Shown here: piece by piece, positions 36,407 to 44,228 of the stretch
Position numbering within the stretch: position 1 is the stretch's first letter
Layout of the letters: each line of letters opens with the position of its first letter
Source: Synechococcus sp. MU1617
GTDB taxonomy: Bacteria; Cyanobacteriota; Cyanobacteriia; PCC-6307; Cyanobiaceae
Length of the DNA stretch: 64,000 nt
Assembly (NCBI RefSeq): GCF_020514235.1
Contig: NZ_VTLB01000006.1
Location: forward strand, 62,001-126,000
Direction of reading: 5' to 3'
The notes under the pieces: generated by a model
Told to the model about the DNA's origin: nothing
Databases searched by the model: none
The model's input: the letters and a program-made list of their open reading frames with translations, nothing else
Made by a program: the position numbers and the translations under genes

Positions 36407-37477
36407 ATGGAGCCAACGGTTGCTTTAAACGGGGTCTGGCATAGCTACGGCGATGCGTCTGACAGCTGGACCCTGAAGGGGGTCGATCTTCAGGTGGCGT
36501 CAGGGGAGTTGTTGGGCTTGCTGGGACCCTCCGGCTGTGGCAAAACCACCCTGCTTCGCTTGATTGCTGGCTTTGAACGCCCCCGACGCGGCACGGTTCA
36601 GCTGGATCAGCGAATGGTGGCTGGAGATGGGGTCTGGATGGAACCAGAACGCAGGGGCGTTGGCATGGTGTTCCAGGACTACGCCCTATTCCCTCACCTG
36701 AACGCTTGGCAGAACGCCAGTTTCGGTTTGCCCCGGCGGAATCCCAACCGTGATCGCGTGGTCTGGTTGTTTGAGTTGCTGGGGCTGAAGGGGCTCGAGC
36801 AGCGCTACCCGCACCAGCTCTCCGGTGGCCAGCGGCAACGGTTGGCGTTGGCCCGCGCTTTGGCCCCAGCGCCAAGGGTTGTCCTGCTAGATGAGCCTTT
36901 TTCAAGTCTTGATGTGGAGGTAAGGCTCCGCCTGCGTAGTGAGCTGGCCTCCGTGCTCGACGCCTGCGGTGCGAGCGGCGTGATCGTCACCCATGACCCC
37001 GGAGAAGCTCTGGCGATTTGCGATCGCGTTGCCGTGATGCGGGATGGAGTGCTGCATCAATGTGCATCGCCCCCCGAGATCGTGAGATCTCCTGCGACGC
37101 CTTTTGTTGGATCCTTTGTGCTCCAGCGCAATTTGATTCCGGTTCAGGCCCATGGCCAAGGCCAGTTGTCCTGTCTGCTGGGAGAACTGGATGCATCTGC
37201 CCCATGGGTCCAGGCTGACGGCAGAGCCTCCGATGACTGTTGTGTGCTGGTGGATCCGCACGACATCAATGTCGTCGCCGATGGCGAAGGTGAGGCAAGC
37301 ATCTTGGGACGTGAATTTCTGGGGGATGCATGGGAATACCGAATCCGTGTCTCTGATGTGCTGGTGCGGGCCCACTGTCCGATCGATCAGGAGCATCCTC
37401 CCCACACCCGTTGCCGCCTCACGTTCAGGGAAGGGGCCAGAGTCACGCTGCTTCCGCTTGGCCACGCGTTGGCATAA
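36407..37477 (+). CDS. ABC transporter ATP-binding protein (FbpC/FutC-like)
   Basis: ABC ATPase (about 356 residues) with Walker A GPSGCGKTT, Q-loop VFQDYALFPHL, signature LSGGQRQRLALARAL, Walker B VVLLDEPFSS and H-loop VTHDPGEAL. The C-terminal ~130 residues (VLVDPHDINVV, TLLPLGHALA) form a TOBE-like regulatory domain as in FbpC/PotA. It pairs with the divergent permease. ATG 36407 is preferred; GTG 36389 is also in frame. Confidence 0.88.
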   Translation: MEPTVALNGVWHSYGDASDSWTLKGVDLQVASGELLGLLGPSGCGKTTLLRLIAGFERPRRGTVQLDQRMVAGDGVWMEPERRGVGMVFQDYALFPHLNAWQNASFGLPRRNPNRDRVVWLFELLGLKGLEQRYPHQLSGGQRQRLALARALAPAPRVVLLDEPFSSLDVEVRLRLRSELASVLDACGASGVIVTHDPGEALAICDRVAVMRDGVLHQCASPPEIVRSPATPFVGSFVLQRNLIPVQAHGQGQLSCLLGELDASAPWVQADGRASDDCCVLVDPHDINVVADGEGEASILGREFLGDAWEYRIRVSDVLVRAHCPIDQEHPPHTRCRLTFREGARVTLLPLGHALA

Positions 37478-37502
37478 AAAATCCCCCGCTGCAGCAGAGG
37501 AT
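37478..37502 (-). terminator. Rho-independent terminator for the small gene at 37526
   Basis: On the minus strand, AATCCTCT, inner GCTGCAGC and GGGGGATT form a long hairpin followed by a T-run (ATTTTTT). It lies 24 bp after the small TM gene stop and overlaps the region just beyond the ABC ATPase stop, where the plus-strand side lacks a T-tract. Confidence 0.75.
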
Positions 37503-37525
37503 TGAAGAAGTGGATGTTGATTTCT

Positions 37526-37672
37526 TCAGCGTTGCTGATGGCGCACGGGGATGGGCACAAGAGCCGGTTGGCGTAAGCCACCTCCACCGTTGTCGTCGTC
37601 GGAATCAGCCAGAAGCCACAGCAGCAGGCTGGCGAGAACAAAGACTGTTCCGAGCAGCAGTGGTTCGACCAT
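37526..37672 (-). CDS. Small single-TM protein, function unknown
   Basis: This 48-residue protein starts MVEPLLLGTVFVLASLLLWL, a single TM helix, then an acidic ADSDDD linker, a Gly run and a basic tail. It does not match the small photosynthetic subunits I know (PetG, PetM, PsbX, Psb30). A terminator follows it. Longer in-frame starts at 37681 and 37708 lack a better signal. It is probably real because of the TM and terminator. Confidence 0.5.
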   Translation of the reverse strand: MVEPLLLGTVFVLASLLLWLLADSDDDNGGGGLRQPALVPIPVRHQQR

Positions 37673-37725
37673 CGAGGTTTCTCCCATGGCACGCACAATA
37701 AGCAGCATTCCTGGGTTCTGCTGAA

Positions 37726-38853
37726 TCAGCTGAAACCTTTTCCTGCATCCGGTGCCACACAGGCCTTGAGTTGCTTCCGCAGCATGTTGTGGTCGATGTT
37801 GCGGCCGATCAGCACCAATTGATTCTTGCGATCTCCGTTCCAGTCGGTGTCGTCAATGGAAAAGCGTTTGCCTGCTAAGTGGAACACATGGCGGCGTTCG
37901 CTTTCGTTGAACCAGAGGATTCCCTTAGCCCGGAACACCTCCTGGGGCATTTGATTGTCCAGGAAGTTCTGGAACTTGCGCAGGGAGAAGGGGCCATCAC
38001 TTTGGAAGGACATGGAGGTGAATCCCTCGATGTCCTGATGCTCACCGTGGCTGTGGCTGTGGCTGTGGTGATGGTGTCCGTTGTCATGGCTCTGATCATG
38101 ACCGTGATCGTGCCCATGGCTGTTATGACCATGGTCGTCATGACCGTGGTCATGGTCATGGCTGCATTGGCCATGGTCGTGGTCGCAGTCGCTGTGATCC
38201 AGGCTCGGATCGTCGGCGGGGGAACTCACCTTGTCGGATTCGAACAGGCCAACGCTGAGCAGCAGGGCCAGGGGCACGTCTCCTTTCACCGACCGCAGGA
38301 TCCGAGCATCGTTCTTGACGTCTCTGAGTTGCTGTTCGACGGCCTCAAGCCGCTCCTCGGAGACGAGGTCGCACTTGTTCAGCAACAGGATGTCGCCGTA
38401 AATCACCTGGGCCCGGCCAACTTCCGTGTCCAGCACGACGTTGTCGAAGTTTTCTGCATCGATCAACGTGATGATCGAATCCAGGCGGGTTTGATCCCGC
38501 AGCTCACTACCAAGAAAGGTCATGGCTACCGGCAGGGGATCGGCCAGACCTGTGGTTTCGACGACGATGTAATCGAGTGGCTCTGGGCGTTCAATCACCC
38601 GTTCCACCGCCTCCATCAGCTCGCCGTTGATTGAGCAGCAGATGCAACCATTGCTCAGCTCCACCATGTCTTCATCGGTGGTGACGACCAGATCGTTGTC
38701 GATGCCGATTTCACCGAACTCGTTCACCAGCACCGCGGTCTTCACCCCCTGCTGATTGCTCAAGATGTGATTCAGCAGCGTGGTTTTCCCCGCTCCGAGG
38801 AAGCCGCTGAGGATGGTGACGGGGACGTTGGCGGTGGCTGGTGCAGTGGTCAT
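37726..38853 (-). CDS. COG0523/CobW-type GTPase metallochaperone with His-rich segment
   Basis: This 375-residue G3E GTPase has Walker A ILSGFLGAGKTTLL (17-25), metal-binding NGCICCSING (GCxCC at 69-73), Walker B region DYIVVETTGLADP and LLNKCDL (guanine specificity). Residues ~220-272 hold 22 His with many Asp (for example HDHDHGHDDHGHNSHGHDHG), a metal store. The C terminal CobW domain follows. Such proteins deliver Zn, Co or Fe to clients; the His stretch suggests Zn or Co/Ni. ATG 38853 is chosen because the frame upstream overlaps the PCD gene out of family. Confidence 0.88.
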   Translation of the reverse strand: MTTAPATANVPVTILSGFLGAGKTTLLNHILSNQQGVKTAVLVNEFGEIGIDNDLVVTTDEDMVELSNGCICCSINGELMEAVERVIERPEPLDYIVVETTGLADPLPVAMTFLGSELRDQTRLDSIITLIDAENFDNVVLDTEVGRAQVIYGDILLLNKCDLVSEERLEAVEQQLRDVKNDARILRSVKGDVPLALLLSVGLFESDKVSSPADDPSLDHSDCDHDHGQCSHDHDHGHDDHGHNSHGHDHGHDQSHDNGHHHHSHSHSHGEHQDIEGFTSMSFQSDGPFSLRKFQNFLDNQMPQEVFRAKGILWFNESERRHVFHLAGKRFSIDDTDWNGDRKNQLVLIGRNIDHNMLRKQLKACVAPDAGKGFS

Positions 38854-38872
38854 GCGCAAGGACCCTCTCAAC

Positions 38873-39163
38873 TCATGCTGGCAGCAGGGCGTCAATGGCG
38901 CTGGCCAACTCCACATCCAGGCTGCTGAGGCCGCCGAGATCATGGGTGGTTAGGTCGATCGAGACGCGGTTGTAGACGTTGCTCCAGTTCGGATGATGAT
39001 TTTTGGATTCGGCCAGCAAGGCCACCTGTGCCATGAATCCAAAGGCCTCCACGAAGCTGTTGAACTGCAGATCGCGGTGCAGCCTGTCTCCGTCCACAAC
39101 CCAATTGGGCAAGGCTGTGGTGAGTGCCGACTTCTGGGCGGCGTCGAGGCGTTCAACTGGCAT
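38873..39163 (-). CDS. phhB: Pterin-4a-carbinolamine dehydratase
   Basis: This 96-residue PCD/DCoH-family protein dehydrates 4a-hydroxytetrahydropterin. It has the motif [25 protein letters not shown], i.e. [E]xxxHHPxxxxxYxxVxxxxxTHd, with all catalytic His. It lies 19 bp upstream of the COG0523 GTPase on the same strand, so the two are probably co-transcribed. In cyanobacteria without phenylalanine hydroxylase its role may be in recycling pterins or in the plastid-like PCD pathway. Confidence 0.9.
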   Translation of the reverse strand: MPVERLDAAQKSALTTALPNWVVDGDRLHRDLQFNSFVEAFGFMAQVALLAESKNHHPNWSNVYNRVSIDLTTHDLGGLSSLDVELASAIDALLPA

Positions 39164-39205
39164 GGGAGCCCTAAATCACGACCACATCGTGGCTGGCGTC
39201 GGTCG

Positions 39206-39826
39206 TCAATCGCTCAGTTCATGCAATCGATCAATCATCAGATCGGTGTCTGTATCGATGCCGTCGTCGGTTTCCCAGGCATTGGGGTCGTGGCGGGCCT
39301 GAATGGCTTGATTGATCCGTTCTCCATTGCGCAGGCTCAACAGAGTTTGAGGCGTTGCTGAGCTGGTTTGCGTGTTGCTCTCCGGGGTGGGGCAGCTCGA
39401 TGGTTCACCGAACAGGTGGCAGGCGATTGTTCTGGTGTGAGCAGCGCTGCGGTGCTCCCAGAGGTAAACGGCTTGCCAGGTGCCCAGCAGCAGCTGTCCT
39501 CTACTGACGCTCAGGCTGAGGGTCTGGCTGGTGAGTGCTGTGCGGATATGGGCCGGCATGTCATCCGCTCCTTCGTCGTCATGGAGATAGCGGCGGTGTT
39601 CTGGAACGGCATCCGCCATCCATGCATCGAGGTCTTGCAGCACCCGTGGATCAGCGTTCTCGTTGATCGTGAGGCTTGCGCTGGTGTGCAGACAGGTGAG
39701 GTGCAGAACGGCTTGGTCCAGGCCCGTGCTGCGGATCCAGGCATTCAACCGACCGTCCAGACGGGTGAATCCTTTCCCAGGGGTTTGGACCGAAATCTGA
39801 TGCAGGATCTGCTGCACTCCCACCAC
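39206..39826 (-). CDS. YjbQ/UPF0047 family protein with C-terminal extension
   Basis: The N-terminal ~140 residues match the YjbQ family: LTCLHTSASLTINENADP and LSLSVSRGQLLLGTWQAVYLWEHR, followed by RTIACHLFGE. YjbQ proteins have a weak thiamin-phosphate synthase-like activity. A further ~65 residues (ERINQAIQARHDPNAWETDD and LMIDRLHELSD) are beyond the family's usual length of about 140. GTG 39826 or 39817 are probable starts; starting at 39877 would overlap the divergent DCC gene. Confidence 0.78.
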   Translation of the reverse strand: MVGVQQILHQISVQTPGKGFTRLDGRLNAWIRSTGLDQAVLHLTCLHTSASLTINENADPRVLQDLDAWMADAVPEHRRYLHDDEGADDMPAHIRTALTSQTLSLSVSRGQLLLGTWQAVYLWEHRSAAHTRTIACHLFGEPSSCPTPESNTQTSSATPQTLLSLRNGERINQAIQARHDPNAWETDDGIDTDTDLMIDRLHELSD

Positions 39827-39875
39827 TCTCGAGCGTTCTCTCCTTACTTTGCGTGTTGCAGCACCGCCTGAGTCC

Positions 39876-40283
39876 ATGGCCAGTCCCTCTGCCCCCGAAC
39901 TGACCCTGCTTTTCGACGGGGGCTGTCCGTTGTGTGTGCGGGAAGTTCGCTTTCTGCAGCGGCGTGACCGTCAGGGCCGGCTGGCTTTTGTCGACATTGA
40001 TGCCACTGATTACGACGCAGAGGCTCATGCCGGAATCAGCTACCGCGCTGCCATGGGCCGCATTCACGCCATTGCAGGCTCCGGTGAGGTTCTGCGGGAT
40101 GTGGCCGTCTTTCGCGAGGCGTACCGCCTGATTGGTCTGGGGTGGCTCTACGCACCGACCCGTTGGCCCCTGATCGGCGGTGTGGTCGATTGGGTCTACG
40201 GGATCTGGGCGGCCCGCCGGCTCCAGCTCACCGGGCGTGCCGACCTTGAGACCCTCTGCCAAGGACGCTGCGATTTGAAATGA
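39876..40283 (+). CDS. DCC-family thiol-disulfide oxidoreductase-like protein (DUF393)
   Basis: This protein of about 135 residues has the DCC motif LTLLFDGGCPLCVREVRFL (CPLC). It is thioredoxin-like in fold; the family role is not settled. The middle contains AMGRIHAIAGSGEVL and GWLYAPTRWPLIGGVVDWVY. ATG 39876 is preferred over 39849. It is divergent from the YjbQ gene. Confidence 0.85.
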   Translation: MASPSAPELTLLFDGGCPLCVREVRFLQRRDRQGRLAFVDIDATDYDAEAHAGISYRAAMGRIHAIAGSGEVLRDVAVFREAYRLIGLGWLYAPTRWPLIGGVVDWVYGIWAARRLQLTGRADLETLCQGRCDLK

Positions 40284-40289
40284 ACCGCC

Positions 40290-40418
40290 CTACTGATAGG
40301 GCGATGGCTGCCGGTAGATGAGCTTGAGCGGCCAGAGCGCCATGGGGAGGGCGATCCCAAGGGCCAACTGAAGTATCCGTCGGCGCATCGGTGCAGGACG
40401 TCTCAACCGCTTCACCAT
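40290..40418 (-). CDS. Possible small membrane protein
   Basis: An ORF of 42 residues (MVKRLRRPAPMRRRILQLAL...) has a basic N terminus and a hydrophobic stretch ILQLALGIALPMALWPLKLI, suggesting a single TM protein. It fills an otherwise empty 190-bp gap between the DCC gene and the M32 carboxypeptidase. No homology can be claimed, so it may be non-coding. Confidence 0.3.
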   Translation of the reverse strand: MVKRLRRPAPMRRRILQLALGIALPMALWPLKLIYRQPSPYQ

Positions 40419-40479
40419 GGCCTGCATCGGTGGTTCGATGCCACTCCAAGACTCGTTAGGGTGGCAAAAACAGAGTGAG

Positions 40480-41988
40480 ATGGCTTCTGCCGCAACGGCT
40501 TGGGGGCAGCTGGGAGCCCATCTGAAAGAGACGCAGCTGCTTGGTTCGATCCAAAGCACCCTGTACTGGGATCAGAACACCCGCATGCCCTCGGCCGGGG
40601 CGTCCTGGCGGGGGGAGCAGCTCACCCTTCTGGCGACCCAGCTCCATGCCCGTCAGAGCTCCGCGGCCTATGCGGATCTGCTCGCTACAGCGCGTCAGCA
40701 TTGGAACGCAGGTGAGCGATGCCTTGAGCAGGGCCGCAATCTGGATCTGCTGGAGCAGGATCTGTGCCGGCAGCAGTCCCTTGATCCAGCCCTGGTCGCC
40801 GCCTTGGCGAAGGCCAAGGCCGAGGGCTACAACCTCTGGCAGCAGGCTCGAGCGGCCTCTGATTTCAGCCTTTTTGCACCGGCGCTTCAGTCACTGATTG
40901 ACCTGCGTCAGGAGCAGGCCAGGCAGCTGGACGAGCCTCGCTCCTGTTGGGAGACCCTGGCGCAACCTTTCGAGCCGGATTTGCGTCTGGAGCGTCTCGA
41001 GGCCCTGTTTGCTCCGTTGCGGCAACGGTTGCCGCAACTGGTCGCTCAGGCATCCAGCCGTCAGCGACCCCGATCAGCAGGTTGGGATCTGGAGGAGTCC
41101 AGCCAGCAGCATCTCTGTGATCAGCTGCTCAGGGCCTGGGGCCGCAACCCCGCCATCACCTGCATGGCACGCTCTCCCCACCCTTTCTCGATCACGTTGG
41201 GCCCGGCCGATTACCGGATCACCACCCGTGTGGTGCCAGGACAGCCCTTGTCGTGCTTCCTGGCCACCGCCCATGAATGGGGGCACTCCCTTTACGAGCA
41301 GGGTTTGCCGGACCAGAGCCACCAATGGTTCGCCTGGCCGTTGGGTCAGGCCACCTCAATGGCGGTCCATGAAAGTCAATCGCTGTTCTGGGAAAACCGC
41401 GTTGCCCGCAGTCGTCCCTTCGCGGAGCAGTGGTGGAGCCGTTTTGCTGACGTTGGAGCACCCTTCGGTGGAGCCCAGGACATGTGGCAGGCCATGAACC
41501 CCATGGCGCCCGGTTTGAATCGCGTTGAGGCGGATGAACTCAGCTACGGCCTGCACATCCTGATTCGCACCGATTTGGAGATTGCGTTGCTCGAGAAAGG
41601 GTTGGCGGTGCAGGACCTCCCCGGCGAATGGAACCGGCGCTACCAGGAGCTCCTCGGGGTCCGGCCCATGAACGATGCCGAGGGATGCCTTCAGGATGTG
41701 CACTGGAGTGAAGGTCTGTTTGGCTATTTCCCGTCGTATCTCTTGGGGCACCTCATCAGTGCACAGTTGAGCGAAGCGATGGCGGAGGCCATCGGGTCTC
41801 CGGAAGAGCATGTGGAGCGTGGCGATGTCACGCCCTTGCTGGCTTGGCTGCGTGAGCATGTTCACCCGCTCGGACGCAGTGTGAATGCCGATCAACTGGT
41901 GGAGAGGGTCACCGGTCGGCCCTTGAGCACCGATGCCTTCCTCGGCTATCTGGAGAACAAGCTTGATCGGCTGCAACTGGTCCTCTAG
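40480..41988 (+). CDS. Carboxypeptidase Taq (M32 family)
   Basis: This 502-residue M32 metallocarboxypeptidase has the zinc motif ATAHEWGHSLYEQG (HEWGH) and HESQSLFWENRVARS carrying the third ligand Glu, plus QSTLYWDQNTRMP at the start of the fold. It removes C-terminal residues from peptides, with broad specificity. The frame is open 21 codons upstream but ATG 40480 fits the family start. Full length. Confidence 0.92.
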   Translation: MASAATAWGQLGAHLKETQLLGSIQSTLYWDQNTRMPSAGASWRGEQLTLLATQLHARQSSAAYADLLATARQHWNAGERCLEQGRNLDLLEQDLCRQQSLDPALVAALAKAKAEGYNLWQQARAASDFSLFAPALQSLIDLRQEQARQLDEPRSCWETLAQPFEPDLRLERLEALFAPLRQRLPQLVAQASSRQRPRSAGWDLEESSQQHLCDQLLRAWGRNPAITCMARSPHPFSITLGPADYRITTRVVPGQPLSCFLATAHEWGHSLYEQGLPDQSHQWFAWPLGQATSMAVHESQSLFWENRVARSRPFAEQWWSRFADVGAPFGGAQDMWQAMNPMAPGLNRVEADELSYGLHILIRTDLEIALLEKGLAVQDLPGEWNRRYQELLGVRPMNDAEGCLQDVHWSEGLFGYFPSYLLGHLISAQLSEAMAEAIGSPEEHVERGDVTPLLAWLREHVHPLGRSVNADQLVERVTGRPLSTDAFLGYLENKLDRLQLVL

Positions 41989-42050
41989 CCGCTTGCAACT
42001 CGACGGGATGAGGGGGCCCGTAGGATGCGCCGCGCTGTCCATCGCCGTTT

Positions 42051-42638
42051 ATGGCCAACCTCGATCAGGCACCCAGCCGCAGCATGCCCAACCTGCTGCA
42101 CGTGCTGCCGGCCTTCGCTGATGAAGCCGAACTTCGTCTCAACACGATCGTGGAGCTCAACTCCAACACGATCAACAAGTATGAGCTGATCACCGAAACC
42201 GGCCATCTGAAGCTGGACCGCGTCGGTTACTCCTCGCTGGCTTACCCCTTCGCCTACGGCTGTATTCCCCGCACCTGGGATGAAGATGGCGATCCCCTCG
42301 ATATTGAAATCGTTGGTGTCACCGAGCCCCTGATTCCCGGTTCGATTGTGGAAGCCCGCATCATCGGTGTGATGACCTTCGACGACGGTGGTGAAGTCGA
42401 CGACAAGGTGATTGCTGTTCTTGCCGACGACAAGCGCATGGATCACATCAAGAGCTGGGAAGATCTCGGTGAGCATTGGAAGAAAGAGACCACCTACTAC
42501 TGGGAGCACTACAAGGATCTGAAGAAGCCTGGCACTTGCACGGTGAATGGTTTCTTCGGCACGGAAAAGGCCGTTGAGATCATCAAGAGCTGTGAGGGTC
42601 GCTATTTGGCTGAGATCGATCCCAAGTTGGTCGACTGA
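42051..42638 (+). CDS. ppa: Family I inorganic pyrophosphatase, complete active site
   Basis: This 195-residue soluble PPase hydrolyses PPi, pulling biosynthesis forward. Matching the Escherichia coli enzyme, it has E35, K43 and E45 (VELN...NKYEL), R57, YPFAYG, EDGDPLDIE (D79, D81, D84), DDGGEVDDK and HYKDLK, so all catalytic residues are present. A ~24-residue N-terminal extension and inserts set it apart from the second copy near 60 kb. A strong terminator follows. Confidence 0.93.
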   Translation: MANLDQAPSRSMPNLLHVLPAFADEAELRLNTIVELNSNTINKYELITETGHLKLDRVGYSSLAYPFAYGCIPRTWDEDGDPLDIEIVGVTEPLIPGSIVEARIIGVMTFDDGGEVDDKVIAVLADDKRMDHIKSWEDLGEHWKKETTYYWEHYKDLKKPGTCTVNGFFGTEKAVEIIKSCEGRYLAEIDPKLVD

Positions 42639-42664
42639 ATGAGTCGGCGTTCGACTCCTAATCA

Positions 42665-42689
42665 GGCGGGGGGTGTCCCCCGCCTTTTT
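42665..42689 (+). terminator. Rho-independent terminator of ppa
   Basis: GGCGGGGG, loop GTGT, CCCCCGCC then TTTTT: a perfect 8-bp GC-rich hairpin with a U-tract, 27 bp after the ppa stop. It lies 7 bp before the end of the convergent PhyH-like gene. Confidence 0.92.
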
Positions 42690-42695
42690 CATGGT

Positions 42696-43571
42696 TCAGC
42701 GTTGGAACATGTTCACCAGGACGGAGCGGCGCGCCTGAGGGTGTTGGGGGTGGCCGCAGTGGGCTCCGCGCTGCGAGGAGAGCACCATGTCTCCGGCCTT
42801 GGCAAACAGAGCAATGGCCTCAGCCCCTCGCAGCTGACTGAATTCAAACGGTCCAAGGCCGTGGCGCTTGTTGAAGCGGGCGTTACGCCACCAGAGCCGC
42901 CGTCGGCGTTGGGACCTGGGTACGAAGCAATAGGGCCCATCGGCCAGTGATTGCACATCACTGAGGTACACGAAGGATTTGAACTTCAGTGAGCGTCCAT
43001 CGCAGTGGTAGCTGCGCGTGTCTTGCACGCCTCGGTTGAGGTAAAGGTTGCGGCATTTCACCCGCATTCGATTGAAGCTGCTCAACAAAAGCAACCGCTG
43101 AATCACCGATTCCTGCAGGCAGGTGTGGATGCTGCGGTTGAGGCTGTCGGAGAGGCGCTCGGGATGAAAGATGTCGATCATTCCTGCATCGCTACCGCTG
43201 CGTCCATCAGGTCGCTTGACCCGGTAGTTGATGACCGACCGATCGGCGTCGCGGAACTGGTTGTAGCCCTTCAGCACCCGCTGATCAGGAAGATTGAGAT
43301 AGGCCAGGGACGCAAGGCGAGCGTGTTCGCCTGATTCGATTTCCTCGAGCAGTTGGCCGACTTCGCTGTTGATCGACGCGATCAGGTCGGCAGGTGCCGC
43401 CTCCCGCAGGCAGATGATCCCTTGCCTGCGCAGCGTCCAGGCCGCAGCGAGGAAGGTTCTGCGGTTGCTAAGTAGGTCGCCGAAGCGAAAGCTGATTGAT
43501 TCAACCTCCTGGCTGAGGGCCTTGCCGTCGAGCAGGGTTGGCCGCGCCGTTGCGATCGCCGTGGAGGTCAA
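42696..43571 (-). CDS. Phytanoyl-CoA dioxygenase-like (PhyH) Fe(II)/2OG enzyme
   Basis: This 291-residue protein resembles PhyH-type oxygenases. It has SYHCDGRSLKFKSFVYLSD (His-x-Asp iron ligands), GPYCFVPRSQ, and near the end AGDMVLSSQRGAHCGHP with RRSVLVNMF (distal His and 2-oxoglutarate Arg). The substrate is unknown; related proteins hydroxylate small metabolites. It is divergent from the L,D-transpeptidase gene. Confidence 0.72.
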   Translation of the reverse strand: MTSTAIATARPTLLDGKALSQEVESISFRFGDLLSNRRTFLAAAWTLRRQGIICLREAAPADLIASINSEVGQLLEEIESGEHARLASLAYLNLPDQRVLKGYNQFRDADRSVINYRVKRPDGRSGSDAGMIDIFHPERLSDSLNRSIHTCLQESVIQRLLLLSSFNRMRVKCRNLYLNRGVQDTRSYHCDGRSLKFKSFVYLSDVQSLADGPYCFVPRSQRRRRLWWRNARFNKRHGLGPFEFSQLRGAEAIALFAKAGDMVLSSQRGAHCGHPQHPQARRSVLVNMFQR

Positions 43572-43724
43572 CAGGGAGAGGAGAGATTTGAAGCAGGGTA
43601 CCGCTGGATCGCAGGTCTCACGCTTGAGACCAAAGAGATCTTGAAGAGTTCAGTTTCAAGGCGATTGTGGCTGTTTTTTCTTGCGGCAATGAATACCTTG
43701 AGACCAATGGGTCTTGTGGGTCTC

Positions 43725-44228
43725 ATGAAGTGGTCGTTGGTGCCGGCGCTGTTGCCTGGCCTGTTGGCGGTGGCTGTTTCTCCCTGTCTTGCTGCTGAAC
43801 CTGCTGAGCTGGCGTTGCGGCGACCTGCTCGTGAGTCACGCATGGTCCTCGACCTCAGCAAACGACGGATCACCCTCGTTCGGGGTGAGCAGCAGCTTGG
43901 ATCCTGGCCGGTGGCGATTGGAGATCCCAAGACGCCCACCCCCAAGGGGGAATTCGCCATCCTCAATAAGAAGGTCGATCCGATCTATGTGACCCATAAG
44001 TCGGGTCAGCGGCAGGAGCTGCGCGGACCCAGCAGCCCCATTGGCGATCGCTACATGGCTTTTCACCGCAATGGCCGCGGCGAATTTGGGATCCATGGAA
44101 CGGCGTGGCCGCATTGGGTTCAGATTCGTGCGGCCGTCAGCCTGGGCTGCGTGCGCATGCTCAACAGCCACATCCGGCAGCTGTTTGATGCTGTGGATGT
44201 GGGAACGCGCCTGGAGATTCGCAGTTGA
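43725..44228 (+). CDS. L,D-transpeptidase (YkuD)
   Basis: The protein is about 167 residues when begun at ATG 43725, which gives a clean signal peptide (MKWSLVPALLPGLLAVAVSP...). The YkuD domain has VLDLSKRRITLVRGEQ, TPTPKGEFAIL and the catalytic FGIHGTAWPH...SLGCVRM (H124, C142). It crosslinks peptidoglycan or attaches proteins by 3-3 links. The frame is open upstream to TTG 43641, with other ATGs between. It is convergent with hemC. Confidence 0.86.
   Translation: MKWSLVPALLPGLLAVAVSPCLAAEPAELALRRPARESRMVLDLSKRRITLVRGEQQLGSWPVAIGDPKTPTPKGEFAILNKKVDPIYVTHKSGQRQELRGPSSPIGDRYMAFHRNGRGEFGIHGTAWPHWVQIRAAVSLGCVRMLNSHIRQLFDAVDVGTRLEIRS

Noticed and set aside
37879-38634. Plus-strand ORF (251 residues), very hydrophobic (Val/Met-rich), opposite the GTPase
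   Set aside because: The apparent membrane protein is the complement of His/Asp codons (CAT/GAC read as ATG/GTC) in the metal-binding segment.
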